From the NCBI GenBank assembly GCA_933228675.1, contig OW121742.1, forward strand, positions 39,283,255-39,347,254: a DNA stretch of 64,000 nt, written 5' to 3'. Below the pieces are notes generated by a model. The model was given only the letters and a program-made list of their open reading frames with translations, was not told the DNA's origin and made no database searches. The stretch is from Stomorhina lunata. Lineage: Eukaryota; Arthropoda; Insecta; Diptera; Rhiniidae. Made by a program: the position numbers and the translations under genes. This document shows, one piece after another, positions 45,086-55,859 of the stretch. Position 1 is the stretch's first letter; each line of letters opens with the position of its first letter.

Positions 45086-45679
45086 GCTTACCTAGTTGTT
45101 AATGCTGTTATTAGTTGTTCGGTGTAAAATGTTGTCCAATACCGAAATTCTATCGTTCTTGAGACAGTGTACGGTCGATTATTTTTAAAATCGATACGCT
45201 GTCCTTTAAAATATCGAATTTCAACACCATTGACTAAAGTTTCTCAGATCATTCATTTCTTTCAGGAATTGAGGACCGAACATTTTCTTCTAGATTAGTT
45301 TCTCTACCTTTGGATCATAGAGGAATGTCTAAACGAAACGTTAAACCACTATCAGATTTGGTTTTGCCCGAATTTTATATCACATTATTGGATTTTATGA
45401 CATAATCGAATGTCATGATACTTTCCCTCCTCATTCTTCGAACGCGCCTTCACTATAGATTTATCTGATGCCCAAGTAGAGTTGATATCCCGTAACTATA
45501 CACGGATAGATCCAAATCGAATAATGTAGTGGGTGGGGGCTTTTTCATCTCACTGTTAGGAACGAAAATCTATTTCAAGCTCCTAAAACTCTGTAGCATT
45601 CTACAGGCTATCTATCTAAGGTGCCACCGAATATTCTTCATCCTCTTATATCAAACTCCATGAATAGTTTGCTTCTTGA
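45086..45679. other. Non-coding, no feature recognised
   Basis: No gene, RNA or repeat with a second copy in the window recognised. Confidence 0.3.
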
Positions 45680-46335
45680 AACTACGCGTCAATTGATCTT
45701 CTCCACGTTCTAGCAGGTGCACAGACACGACGTCCGCATCCTTGTAGATTCCAACGAAGCGCTTGTCGACGGCCGCTTCCTTGTGAATTCCAACGAACCT
45801 CTTGTCGAGCAATGCTGGTGTTTGGCCTTCGAAGTGTGTGGCCTATCCACCGCCTTTTCCCATGACACACCTCTATAGAAGCAAGGATTTGGTTTGTAGC
45901 GTTTAGTAGATCTTCATTTCTTATGCGATTCGGCCACCATTTATAAAGGATTTGCCGCAAGCATTTGTTTGCAAAGATTTGTAGGCGCTTATCGATGGCA
46001 TTTGTGCGTTTCCAAGTTTCGCAACCGTAATACAAGATAGACTTGGCATTCGAGTTATATATTCGTAACTTAGTTGTTGTTGATATTTGCCGAGATTTCC
46101 AAATAGCTCGGAGAATGCCGAATGCAAAATTTGCGTTATTAATACGCTATTTAATATCCTCGTCGGCGCCGCCTTTTGTAGATACCAAACTACCAAGATA
46201 ATTAAAGATACCTTCACATCCAATAACCTAGGGTTTGCGCCATAGCCTCCAGGTAAAATCTTTGTCTTGGAAATATTGATTTTCAGCCCAGCTACCCGAC
46301 ATTCAACTGTGATAGCGTTAGTGTTTTCTTGAAGG
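45680..46335 (-). pseudogene. Decayed LINE, reverse transcriptase C-terminal part (RTE-like)
   Basis: Minus-strand frames give GLKINISKTKIL (about 46300), TKGGADEDIK, KLRIYNSNAKSILYYGCETW, RLQIFANKCLRQILYKWWPN and RRWIGHTLRRPNTSIARQEV, the familiar order L.IN..KTK / YGCE.W / NKCLR.I....W / GH.LR that follows the RT core. At least two frame changes. Near the end a 39-bp unit is tandemly duplicated (RWNSQGSGRR, RWNLQGCGRR). Confidence 0.78.
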
Positions 46336-46399
46336 TGACCTGAGCTGACACCACCACCGAATGTACTATAGAGATATTTGTTTTGTACAGATAGCCATT

Positions 46400-46920
46400 C
46401 ACTCTCTATCTTCGGTCTTTACGACATCCACATGTCGAGACATTCCTTTATTGAACTGTCTTGGTAACGTGGCCATAATAATGTACCGGGTAACACTATT
46501 GCGCAGACCAACTGGCCCACAGAAACAATCTGCTCAGTTTCAAATTTACTTGGCCAACTTACGACAGTAAGCGTTCTGCAGTCTTGGTCTCCCTACCGCG
46601 TTCTAATATCAATCCTCACAGGGCACTGCATAATTGGATTGTATACTAGAATACGTTAATCTTCAAAGCAATGACTACTGTAGAAGTTGTCGAGGAGGAA
46701 GAAACTGTCACTGATATCCTCTGTCACTGCCCAGCCCTTGTTGATATTAGGACTAACCATCTGGGCTGGTTTCTGCACGATTTATCAACATTCGTAACGG
46801 AGCCTTGATACTTTTGGTAGTAAGGAATATATTCTTTTCTCTCCTCTGCAGGTAACACAAAGGGCCCAAGTGACGCGGACTCTGTTGTCAGCGACCTGTT
46901 TAACCCAACCTCAGAATGAA
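46400..46920 (+). pseudogene. Decayed LINE 3' part with RNase H-like tail, copy 2
   Basis: RGHNNVPGNTIAQTNW (about 46475-46525) matches the last RNase H block GH..VPGN.IAD.LA with the Asp replaced. LTGHCIIGLYTRIR (about 46615-46655) and a cysteine/histidine-bearing stretch around 46700 follow, as in I/R1/Jockey-type ORF2 tails. Same family as 31440-32135. Head-to-head with the RTE-like relic. Confidence 0.65.
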
Positions 46921-48849
46921 ATTTAACTCTGATATCAGAGCTTCAAAGTTTGAACCTATTCAGCCGCATACAATAAATACAAAATTTGTATTGTACTTAG
47001 TTTCAGAAAATATTCAGCTTGTAGTTAAGCCCTTTTGCTTTTTTCGCAATTACTTAAAAATTACTCGTTTTTTGTAATTTAAGTTTTCAGGAATGTCTTT
47101 GCTATTGCATTGTTGGCCGAATTTCAAAATTTGGAATTAATATTTCATTTAGTTTAAAAGTTATGATGTTTTTTTTGCTTATCATATAAACAATTATCAT
47201 CCAAGACTATGATTTCGACGTTAGCTTTTCGACACATTGACCTGTTAGTCTACAGATCAACTCTAAAACTTTTCTGTTCTTACTTTATGAAATTTTATTT
47301 AAGTATCTTTAACCGTTTAAAAGTTATGGGGTTATTTCTGAAATAAATGCCTTTAATTACAAAAAATGATACAAAATATCAAGAATTTCCCTAAAAAATT
47401 CCCACAACTATTAATTACTAAATCAAAAAGTACTTTTTCTAATACAACTGCTACAAACCAAAGTTCATCCCTGTCTTAAATTCTCTTACTTTACAACTAT
47501 ATATACTCCTGCTACACCTTCATATCCTTCTCTAATGGGATTTTCATCAGTTGTTTCCAAAGCGAGCATGTGCACAAAATACGCACTTACTCAATTCTTG
47601 TTTCAAAATTTTTCATATGATTTTGATTTTTTTTGCTGCCTTTAACTTTATAATTTCAAATGCAAATTTGTTCAGCCAACAGATATTTATGTATAATAAC
47701 AACAGCAAACACAAGAACGAACAGCAACACTAGCAACAACAACAAAAACAGCAGAGACGATGACGATAAGAACTACATCAGCAACATTAATGGCAAGAGC
47801 AGCAACAACGACAACAACACCAACTACTAACTACCTTCCATGATGGTTAAAAATGACGACAACGACGACAACAATACGACGAGACCATGCTGGGTCTATT
47901 TCTTCTCTAACGCTCCGTGAACTGGGAAAAATGATTTTGTTAAAGCGAACGTTAGTTTGAGTCTCTATGTGTGTGTGTGTGTGTGTTTGAGTTGTAAATC
48001 TTGATAAGGCATTGCCTTAACTAAATACATGCCAAATCTCCTCATCAACCTGCTTTTTTTCGTTGCTGGTTTGCTCAGTTTGGTATGGAGTGGTTGGTGT
48101 TGTGTTGCTCTGTATGCCTCTACTGCTGCTGCTGCATTTTAGTTGCTGTTGCTCCGTTATTGTATCACTGGGTTGCTAGTTTACTGGTTTAACTTCTAAC
48201 AAGTCTCACTCGCTGTTGGCTTACTTTTTTGTAAGTTTAACATACATATACAGAGATACTTTTTGGTAGATTTGTGTTCATTTTTTTTGTTCTAAATTGT
48301 CGGATATGTGCAACCTTTGACTTTGGACAATTGGAATACTAAATATTACCTCGAACATGTCGAATTTTTTGTACAAGATAAAGTGCTTTGCAAGGAGTTT
48401 TTCTTTATTACTAAGACCTTGGAACAGAGTATTTTAGTGAAAGTTTATGGGAAGAAAATTTATGGGAACAGTTGTTTGTGTAGAGGGTGGTTTGAGGGCT
48501 TTAAATGCAGTGATTTTAAAAGAGAAGTCAAGGAAATGTAGATTAAATTTTGATTAGTGTAACAGTCTCACTTGGACTATGAAGTTTATTATGTTACCAA
48601 CAAAGCTAACAGAAAGTATATCACTCGCACTCCCTTTTGAACCATCTGAATCACATCTACAGCCTGATCACATTGGCCTCTAAAGAAATAAGAGTCTTGA
48701 GTTAGATGTTCCATTTTGTACGATAGCGGGGTAAGTTCCCCACAGCTTTTACAAAAATCACTCGTTGAAAAAATTCATCCAAACCGCATGTCTTCCAAAC
48801 AGACTGTCCTGTCACGACTAACACAACTAATGATACATAGGGTCGTTCG
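46921..48849. other. Non-coding with microsatellites
   Basis: AACAAC/CAGCAA-rich low complexity at 47690-47880, a (TG)n run at about 47970, and TTTCATTTAGTTTAAAAGTTATGATG at 47150 (in two overlapping parts TTTCATTTAGTTTAAAAG and AAAAGTTATGATG), which recurs at 51175. No gene recognised. Confidence 0.35.
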
Positions 48850-48957
48850 TCCACGGCAGTCTGTTCTTCGTACCGGAACGACTCGGAAATCTTAGGATTC
48901 CCATCAAGGACTGTCACTTCTGCGATATTACCAATAATATCGCAGTTACAACAACAA
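48850..48957. repeat. Dispersed repeat with palindromic ATATTACCAATAATAT word and CAA tail, copy 2
   Basis: Runs parallel to 12799-12915 with few differences, including TTCTTCGTACCGGAACGACT and GCGATATTACCAATAATATC and the terminal CAACAACAAC. Confidence 0.6.
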
Positions 48958-49265
48958 CATACATAGGGTCTTGACAGTGGTAGTAAGCTATGAGAACGTT
49001 GCCTATCTAAACGGTGTCACATCTATCTAGAATGAAATGTACAATTTTAACATGAAGAATTAAAATTATCGGTCTTTGGGAACGGATGCTAAACGTCTTA
49101 GGAGTTGCTAGATTCGTTGGAAGTGGATGACAAGGTTACATTGATAAGTAACCAAGAAAATTGTGTGGCATTTGAGTTGTTACCCAATTTCCTTGTGAAC
49201 AGCTTTTTAAATGCCTATAAATTTCCTACCATGTATCGTTGACGATGACATCACATTGGCGCGTA

Positions 49266-49530
49266 AAGGTAGAAGGCCAATGCACGCGGCAAGCGGCTGC
49301 GGGCGGCAATCAGCTATTTTTTGATTTGTCAAATTTGAAGCGGCAGTGGAAAAAAGTAGAACAAAGTTCTACTTTTCCGCGCGGCATATTTTTTCAGTGC
49401 TGCCAGATTTAATTATATCCTGCTCAAATATTTTTTATATGAATATTTTTGTAAACAGACTTACATTTTATGTACTGGCAATACTACGGCCGCCCGCAGC
49501 CGCATGCCGCGTGTATTGGCCTTGTACCTT
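49266..49530. mobile_element. 265-bp TIR element with unusually GC-rich ends
   Basis: The left end AAGGTAGAAGGCCAATGCAC continues GCGGCAAGCGGCTGCGGGCG; the right end in reverse, AAGGTACAAGGCCAATACAC, continues GCGGCATGCGGCTGCGGGCG. About 40 bp match with four mismatches. The right side is followed by TTAA-like sequence (CCTTAAG), the left preceded by GTAA, so a mutated TTAA target is possible. The interior is AT-rich with an 11-bp hairpin (AAAAGTAGAAC-AAA-GTTCTACTTTT). No transposase. Confidence 0.78.
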
Positions 49531-50564
49531 AAGCCACAAACATCCTTCGGAAAGTTTTCTATTTATTAGAATGAACTCAGTGTGATCTACTATTAGTTTC
49601 TAAAACCAAATGAAAACCTAACAGGGAAAAGAGATTGGATTTAATCCAATCATTGCCTTTATCTGGCTGACTACATTCTTTATAGTGTCTTTTTGTCGCT
49701 GAATGCCTTTCTGGGTGTTTTTACAATTTTTAAGAAGCCATTTGACTTCATGTTTCAAAGGCTTGTTCTTTCTTCTCCAAATAATGTCGTACATTCTACT
49801 TAGTCGACATAAATTGCCAGGGAACGCTAAGTATATTTCCATTGCCTTCCGAAAATGTTTATAACTAACATTGGTTCATGGTAAGCTTAGGCAGGAAGTG
49901 TCACTTGGTTCCTAGAAGCGGTCCCTTTGTGGTACCTGGAAGGGATAGTCTCCAAGTGTGATGTACTTGCATTCAGGTTATGACAAAATGTTGACGTTTA
50001 TTCTGGGTGGTAATCTTCCTTTGACCTTTATAAATTGCTAAGGACTTCAGTTGACCCCATTATATTGCTAGGAGACAAATTTTATCAGATCCTTCCGTTT
50101 TTATCAAACGTCTCCAGGCGTAGTTAGTACAGAAAAGTGGAGGGTTTTTCTAGATGTTATTTTTCCATTGACCTCTATCTGTTGCTAATAACTTCAGTTT
50201 TCTCTTAGTTATGCCGTGTGTTCATATCTTATCATGTCTGAAAGTATTATCGAGTCTTTAATATCTAAATAATGAACTTTTTCCAAGGGCCGTGTTATTC
50301 TTCTTTTGTCGTCTATCAGTTGCTCCAAGTTTAATCAGAGTGTTTTCTTCTTATCATATCTGCCAGTATGGCGAGTCTTTCAATACTTAGTTTTAGATAA
50401 GAATCTTTGTAACATAGAGTATAAATCAATGGATATAGCCTGCAATGATCGACTGTATTTAGGATACCTCGAGTTATTATTTCTTCTCTGCAGTACTTCT
50501 CCAGGTATGGATGGGTATTCCGATTTTTCGATTTATCCTAGACCCATTACCTTGAATTTCGTTT
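49531..50564. other. Non-coding, no feature recognised
   Basis: Short frames only; none resembles a known protein. A phrase about SNAP-like 'TCTCCAGGYRT' words recurs loosely at 50108 and 50500 but gives no clear repeat. Confidence 0.3.
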
Positions 50565-51144
50565 CGAAATTCGAGGCCTTATTCTAAAAAACTTACTTAA
50601 ATGTCCTATATTCACAACCTGTTAAGATCAAAGGTCAATCATATTTTATAATTCCACGCGCTTCGAACTTGTTCGCATATTCTTTCGTAGGCCAAGACTT
50701 TATTATACTTGGTCTTTTCATCGAAGTTTCGGACGTTGTCTTCTAACATGTAACGGGTGTTAATGTAGTTCCCCGGGTGATACCACGATTTGGTCGGTAT
50801 CCACAGTTGAGAAGTTGAAGTTAAGGCTAATCAAAACCGTTGCTTGGTACCTAACATCCCCTACATCCTACTACATGTAAAAAACTGGTTAAACTTTTAT
50901 GATTTAAAGTATTGTCAATAGTTGGTTCCTATCTTTGGGGCAGCGTACGAATCCCACGTTGAAAAAACTGGTCATCTTTTAAAGCGATTCACGAGTAGAT
51001 CAAATTTTTTACTTATTCATAAGTCAGTCAGGCCGCGATTGAAACAAGTGATAGTTTTATCAATGTCTGAAGAATACTTAGGATATTCCAAGTATATTTA
51101 AGCTACTTTCGAGCATAGTCATACTGTAAAATCATGTTATCATG
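50565..51144 (+). repeat. About 0.6-kb duplication, copy 1
   Basis: Starts CGAAATTCGAGGCCTTATTC and ends ATCATGTTATCATG. Nearly identical to 51241-51848. Confidence 0.93.
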
Positions 51145-51240
51145 AAATTGGTTTCTATGACACCCCTGAATATTTCATTTAGTTTAAAAGTTATGATGTT
51201 TTTTTTTTTGCTTATCATATAAAAATTTTTTTTTTTTTAC
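51145..51240. repeat. Composite spacer between the duplicated copies
   Basis: 51145-51169 is the hAT-type end AAATTGGTTTCTATGACACCCCTGA (shown as AAATTGGTTTCTATG plus ACACCCCTGA), as at 61757. 51170-51222 matches 47143-47195 (TTTCATTTAGTTTAAAAG...CTTATCATATAAA). A T-run follows. Confidence 0.8.
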
Positions 51241-51848
51241 CGAAATTCGAGGCCTTATTCTAAAAAACTTACTTAAATGTCCTATATTCACAACCTGTTA
51301 AGATCAAAGGTCGATCATATTTTATAATTCCACGCGCTTCGAACTTGTTCGCATATTCTTTCGTAGGCCAAGACTTTATTATACTTGGTCTTTTCATCGA
51401 AGTTTCGGACGTTGTCTTCTAACATGTAACGGGTGTTAATGTAGTTCCCCGGGTGATACCACGATTTGGTCGGTATCCACAGTTGAGATGAAGGATAACC
51501 AAGATAAGTATGTTCTTACCAAGTTAAGACTAATCAAAACCGTTGCTTGGTACCCAACATCCCCTACATCCTACTACATGTAAAAAAACTGGTTAAACTT
51601 TTATGATTTAAAGTATTGTCAATAGTTGGTTCCTATCTTTGGGGCAGCGTACGAATCCCACGTTGAAAAAACTGGTCATCTTTTAAAGCGATTCACGAGT
51701 AGATCAAATTTTTTACTTATTCATAAGTCAGTCAGGCCGCGATTGAAACAAGTGATAGTTTGATCAATGTCTGAAGAATACTTAGGATATTCCAAGTATA
51801 TTTAAGCTACTTTCGAGCATAGTCATACTGTAAAATCATGTTATCATG
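51241..51848 (+). repeat. About 0.6-kb duplication, copy 2
   Basis: Same start and end words as copy 1. Differs by about 28 extra bases near 51488-51520 (GATGAAGGATAACCAAGATA region) and a few substitutions. No gene inside. Confidence 0.93.
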
Positions 51849-51851
51849 TAT

Positions 51852-52345
51852 CTCGTTGTTTGTCTTTTCATACTCGGCTCAAATGCATTTATTGCGTTCG
51901 ATAACGATCGGCTGTGATTGTTTCAGTCGGTTTTAACAATTCATAATACACTACGCCAATATGGACCCAACAAAAACAGAGCAAGAACTTAGAACCGTGA
52001 GTATTGGGTTTTGTTGCCGATGCGGAAGCTGGTATGGCCACGATAGGTTCATTACGAACCTATCTTTCATTTTCAGTTACAATGCGATGCAGAAATCCCT
52101 TCCGTCTTTGTCTTACAAGCAGCTGTTCAAAAGCAAACAAACGCGGTTCAACATCTCTCGGCTTCTCTCAAGTACGGCACCCAATTTTCTTGTTTCTGAA
52201 TTATTTCCATGTCTTTCAGGCGTTTTGAAATAGCTTGTTGCGTCACTCTCAGTGATAGCGCCAGTTCTTGTTGTGTTTGACACGAGTCTTCATCAGATAA
52301 TAACTCCAATTCAACATTTACGAAAAATTCTCTCTTCCACCTCAA
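51852..52345 (-). pseudogene. Mariner transposase relic
   Basis: Minus-strand translation contains LLSDEDSCQTQQELALSLRV, TQQAISKRLKDMEIIQKQEN and WVPYLREAE, the HTH part of mariner transposases, then in broken frames RQRRKGFLHRIVT and YYELLKPTETITADRY, part of the catalytic region. Stops and frameshifts (for example near 52155 and 52070) show it is dead, and the first catalytic Asp region is damaged. The left edge coincides with the end of the 0.6-kb duplication. Confidence 0.85.
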
Positions 52346-52459
52346 TGGCGGTCTTCGACGTCGAAATCGCAGTTCTTGAAACGTTGAAATCACTCTCGAC
52401 ACGATATAAGACAACCCATCAGAAGGACCGTCTCCAATACAACAACATTCTTTGACCAA

Positions 52460-53040
52460 AGACTATAATATAACAAGTAAGAAAGACTATAATATAACAA
52501 ACCACCATATCGAGCCCTTAGATTAAAATGATGGCAAGCGACAGGAGAAATATTGATCGTAAGCGACAAAAAATCTTAATTAAACAAAAACAGGGAATGT
52601 TTTGGTGTATAACATTTTTGTTCTTTGTTAGTTTGTCACTTTCGACAAACTAATTAAATTGTTTTCAAATTGTTTAGAAATTATGGTGCAAAGTATTGTA
52701 TGTGAAGTTTTTTAGTTTTATTTCAATAACTTTTAAACTACTGGGCGCATTGTGGCGCAATATGCAAAAATCGGCCAACGGGTAGCTGGAGTTTTAGACC
52801 AATTTTTAAAAACATTTCTATTTTCAGAACTGTGGCCTCTACACTGGGATAAAGTTAAGCACCATTGTATGTACAACCTATTGATCCGCTTAACTTTCGC
52901 AAATATTAACCTATCGAAAAGATTTTAACACGTCCGAAAACTATTTAAGAAAGAAAGATAAATATACTTACTTTACTACGCTATCTCTAATAGTTTAAGA
53001 GATATTTAACAGAATGTCGTTTACGATTATTTAAATCTAA
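52460..53040. other. Non-coding, no feature recognised
   Basis: GAAAGACTATAATATAACAA is repeated in tandem at about 52450 and 52480. Otherwise unrecognised. Confidence 0.3.
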
Positions 53041-54078
53041 TTGCTCGATATATTAAAGCTGTTTCCTTTATTTGGACTTATATGAGAGCTAGAGTCAAAT
53101 ATGGACCGACTTCAACAAAATTTTGTGCTTTCGGTTTGCAAAGGCAGTATCTATTCTAAATTTCATGAAAAAATATTGATATTTGTGGCCAAAATATAAA
53201 TTTCGGGAAGTGGGACCTGTGGGAGTTGCCATAAATAATGAACCGATTTTGACAAATAAAAAAAATTATGTAGGATTGACTTTTCTCAATCCAAACTTCT
53301 TAAAAAAAACGACAAAACACACTTAAAAGTTAATTTAAAATATAGTTTTATTATAATATAAACAAAGGATTATGTCTAGGGCTTATTCATTAATTAATTA
53401 TAAATATTTAGTCTTATTTAAAGTACAACTTATTTAATCCACAACTTCTTATGTTTATTTCCGAATTGAACAACTTTCTATTCGGCTGCTACTGGACAAC
53501 TGAACTATCGAGTGAAATTGTCCGTCTATTGATTCTCGACTCGTTGTTATGTAAATCTTTCTAAATCTGTCTAAAATATCATGTCATCTCTGTCCTACTT
53601 TTATAACTTAAATCAAAAGCTCGTTTACAATGTTATTATTTTACCTTGTCTTTATTCGTTCTTAAAGCTTTTAGAGAAGCTTTTAAGTTATTCGAATCGT
53701 CTACCGTCTTTGTCTGTCTTATTGTTATAAGGCTTTTAGTTAAAATCACGTCATTTTACAGTTACTCGTCAACGTTCGTCTTCTGTGTAAAATTGCATCA
53801 GAAATGTCGGTTACAATTCCGTACAATTAACCCATTGTCAAGCCAGTAATACAGGGCTCAGGCCCCAATCCCACAATTATCTGTGCCAAATTTAATCAAA
53901 TTATCTTTAGAATTGCGACCTGTACGACGGACGGACGGACTGACATCGTTAAATCTACTCAGGAAGTGATTCTATTGGTCTATTGGTATACTTAAAGGTG
54001 GTTCTAAGACCAATGCTTCTATGCGTTGCATACAGCAGTATAAACTTCTAATACCCTTTAAAGGTTATAAAAATAATG
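53041..54078 (+). repeat. Hairpin-ended dispersed element interrupted by a solo LTR
   Basis: Words TTTGGACTTATATGAGAGCT, GTCAAATATGGACCGA, ATTATCTGTGCCAAATTTAA and the end TAATACCCTTTAAAGGTTATAAAAA parallel the copy at 32.65-33.75 kb. The left hairpin end is missing or too diverged to see. Confidence 0.65.
53269..53875 (-). mobile_element. Solo LTR, 607 bp, 4-bp target duplication ATTA
   Basis: Read on the minus strand it begins TGTGGGATTG and ends CAATCCTACA, a 10-bp imperfect inverted repeat with TG...CA. ATTA flanks both sides (53265-53268 and 53876-53879), and the uninterrupted site AATTATCTGTGCC is seen at 33033 in a sister element. TATAAAAG lies at 53605-53598 and AATAAA at 53459-53454 on the minus strand. 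A 4-bp duplication fits the Gypsy group (inference). Confidence 0.8.
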
Positions 54079-55859
54079 CACTCTATACATTTGTTTTCTG
54101 TCAAAAATGAAAATAAAGTAGACAAAAGAGCAATGAATCCCCCAAATTCGCGCAAACAAACATACATTTTATGAGCACGTGTGTGTGCCTTAGCTTTCTC
54201 TCATTGGATAATCATCTCCATTAGTTGTTTCCGAATTAGAAGTACATCTTTATATTATCAAAAGCGGCATCAACCTTAGTCGTTCCATGTTTATCATCAT
54301 TATCAGAGCTGCTGGGTATTTACTTCCCAAAAGCATCCTGATCAACCCTCGTATTTTCCCATATATCGATTAAATTTTTTTTGTTTGTTTCCTTATCACA
54401 AATCTCAAACAAAATTTAAATTTTTTAACGTTTTGTTTTTTTAATTCATTAAACATTATTTTTATTTAGTATTTCTCGGCTATAAAGTGTAATTGTTGTA
54501 ATAATAACCCCAATTTAGGTGTAAGATTACAATGGATATCAAAATTCAAAACTCACGTGCCGCATAAAAATTTTCCAGTGCTGTTTTCAAGTTTTATAGA
54601 GAAGAAAACGAAAAATAATCTAAAACTGATGTTTTTTTTGTTTTGTTGTTTTGACGTTTCTAGCTGGCTTTAGTAGCAGCTAAAGAGGAGGAAGTGAGAA
54701 GATGACGATGATGGGGTTCAGCTTGAATGGTTAGATGTTGTTGGTTGTTTGTAAAAGTGGGGTTGGTTGGTTGGTTGGTTCGTTGTTTGTTGGGTTTTTG
54801 GATTCACGTACTTGGAGAACTACTATCAACGTAATGTATCACGTTTTTTTTTTGTTCATTTCTATTATTTTCTATTTTCTATTTTTACCTCCACAATGTG
54901 CTCTGAGTATTTTGACGTTATTTTTTTTTTTGTTCATTTTGTTTGGATTTTGCTTTTGGCTTAAGTTTGACACTGACAGTGGCAGAGAGAGGATATAAAA
55001 ATGAGTTACTCATCTACAAAATCCAAATATTGAAACATACTAACCGAGTTACAGTTTCGACGAAATGTATCTATGTCTGTCCTAACGACCGAACGCCTGA
55101 CCGTCTTTTCTGTCTGTTTCTTAAACATTTAGCCCCGCATTAGTAAAGTTAAGTTCGACTAACAGTTAAACCGACAGATATCCAAACATCCAACAAAAAC
55201 CTTCATCTAATATTTGTTAGTATCTGCTACAACTGCTGAGTGACAATGATGTTGCTGTTGCCGTTGATGATGATGGTGATAATGATGATGACGCTATAGT
55301 TAATATGTTGGAGTAAAGATATATTGTATCTAATAGAACAGAATTCAAATCGTGATAGATAGAAAGAAATGAAAAGTAATGTTAAAGCTTATAAATTTTT
55401 TAATATTTTGTAATGCAACCGAAAGAGTAGCAGAGCAACAATATCTTTTCTGCTATATCAGCTATTGTTTTACTTTTTTTCTCAGTGCATTTTAGATGTC
55501 TATGACACAATCTAGTAGAATAAAATATATTATTAATATAGTAAAAAGTAAGAATAAAATATTCATATGATTGTCAGTCTAAATAAATGATGACCGGACG
55601 GACAGGTTCAGAAGCGACAGGTATTGCTTTAGTACTAAGAGAAGTTTGTGAAAGGTTTTACTTGGAAATTAGTGTTAATTTAATCAATTTATCATGATTT
55701 ATGTCGTAAACTGGTAAATAACATATTATATGCACTTAAAAGCATATCTAGAATATTAAGAAAGTATTGTAGGAAGAACTACTTTAGTGTGGTTGTGTTC
55801 TTTGATAGAGTAGACTAGGGCAGATTTGGCACTTTTTACTTAGAGCGCTTTAAGTACTT
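54079..55859. other. Non-coding with microsatellites
   Basis: GGTTGGTTGGTTGG at 54762 and GATGATGATGG/ATGATGATGACG at 55265-55290. No gene, RNA or transposon boundary recognised. Confidence 0.35.

Noticed and set aside
48308..48541. 77-codon plus-strand frame
   Set aside because: No similarity, no splice context, length expected by chance in 64 kb.
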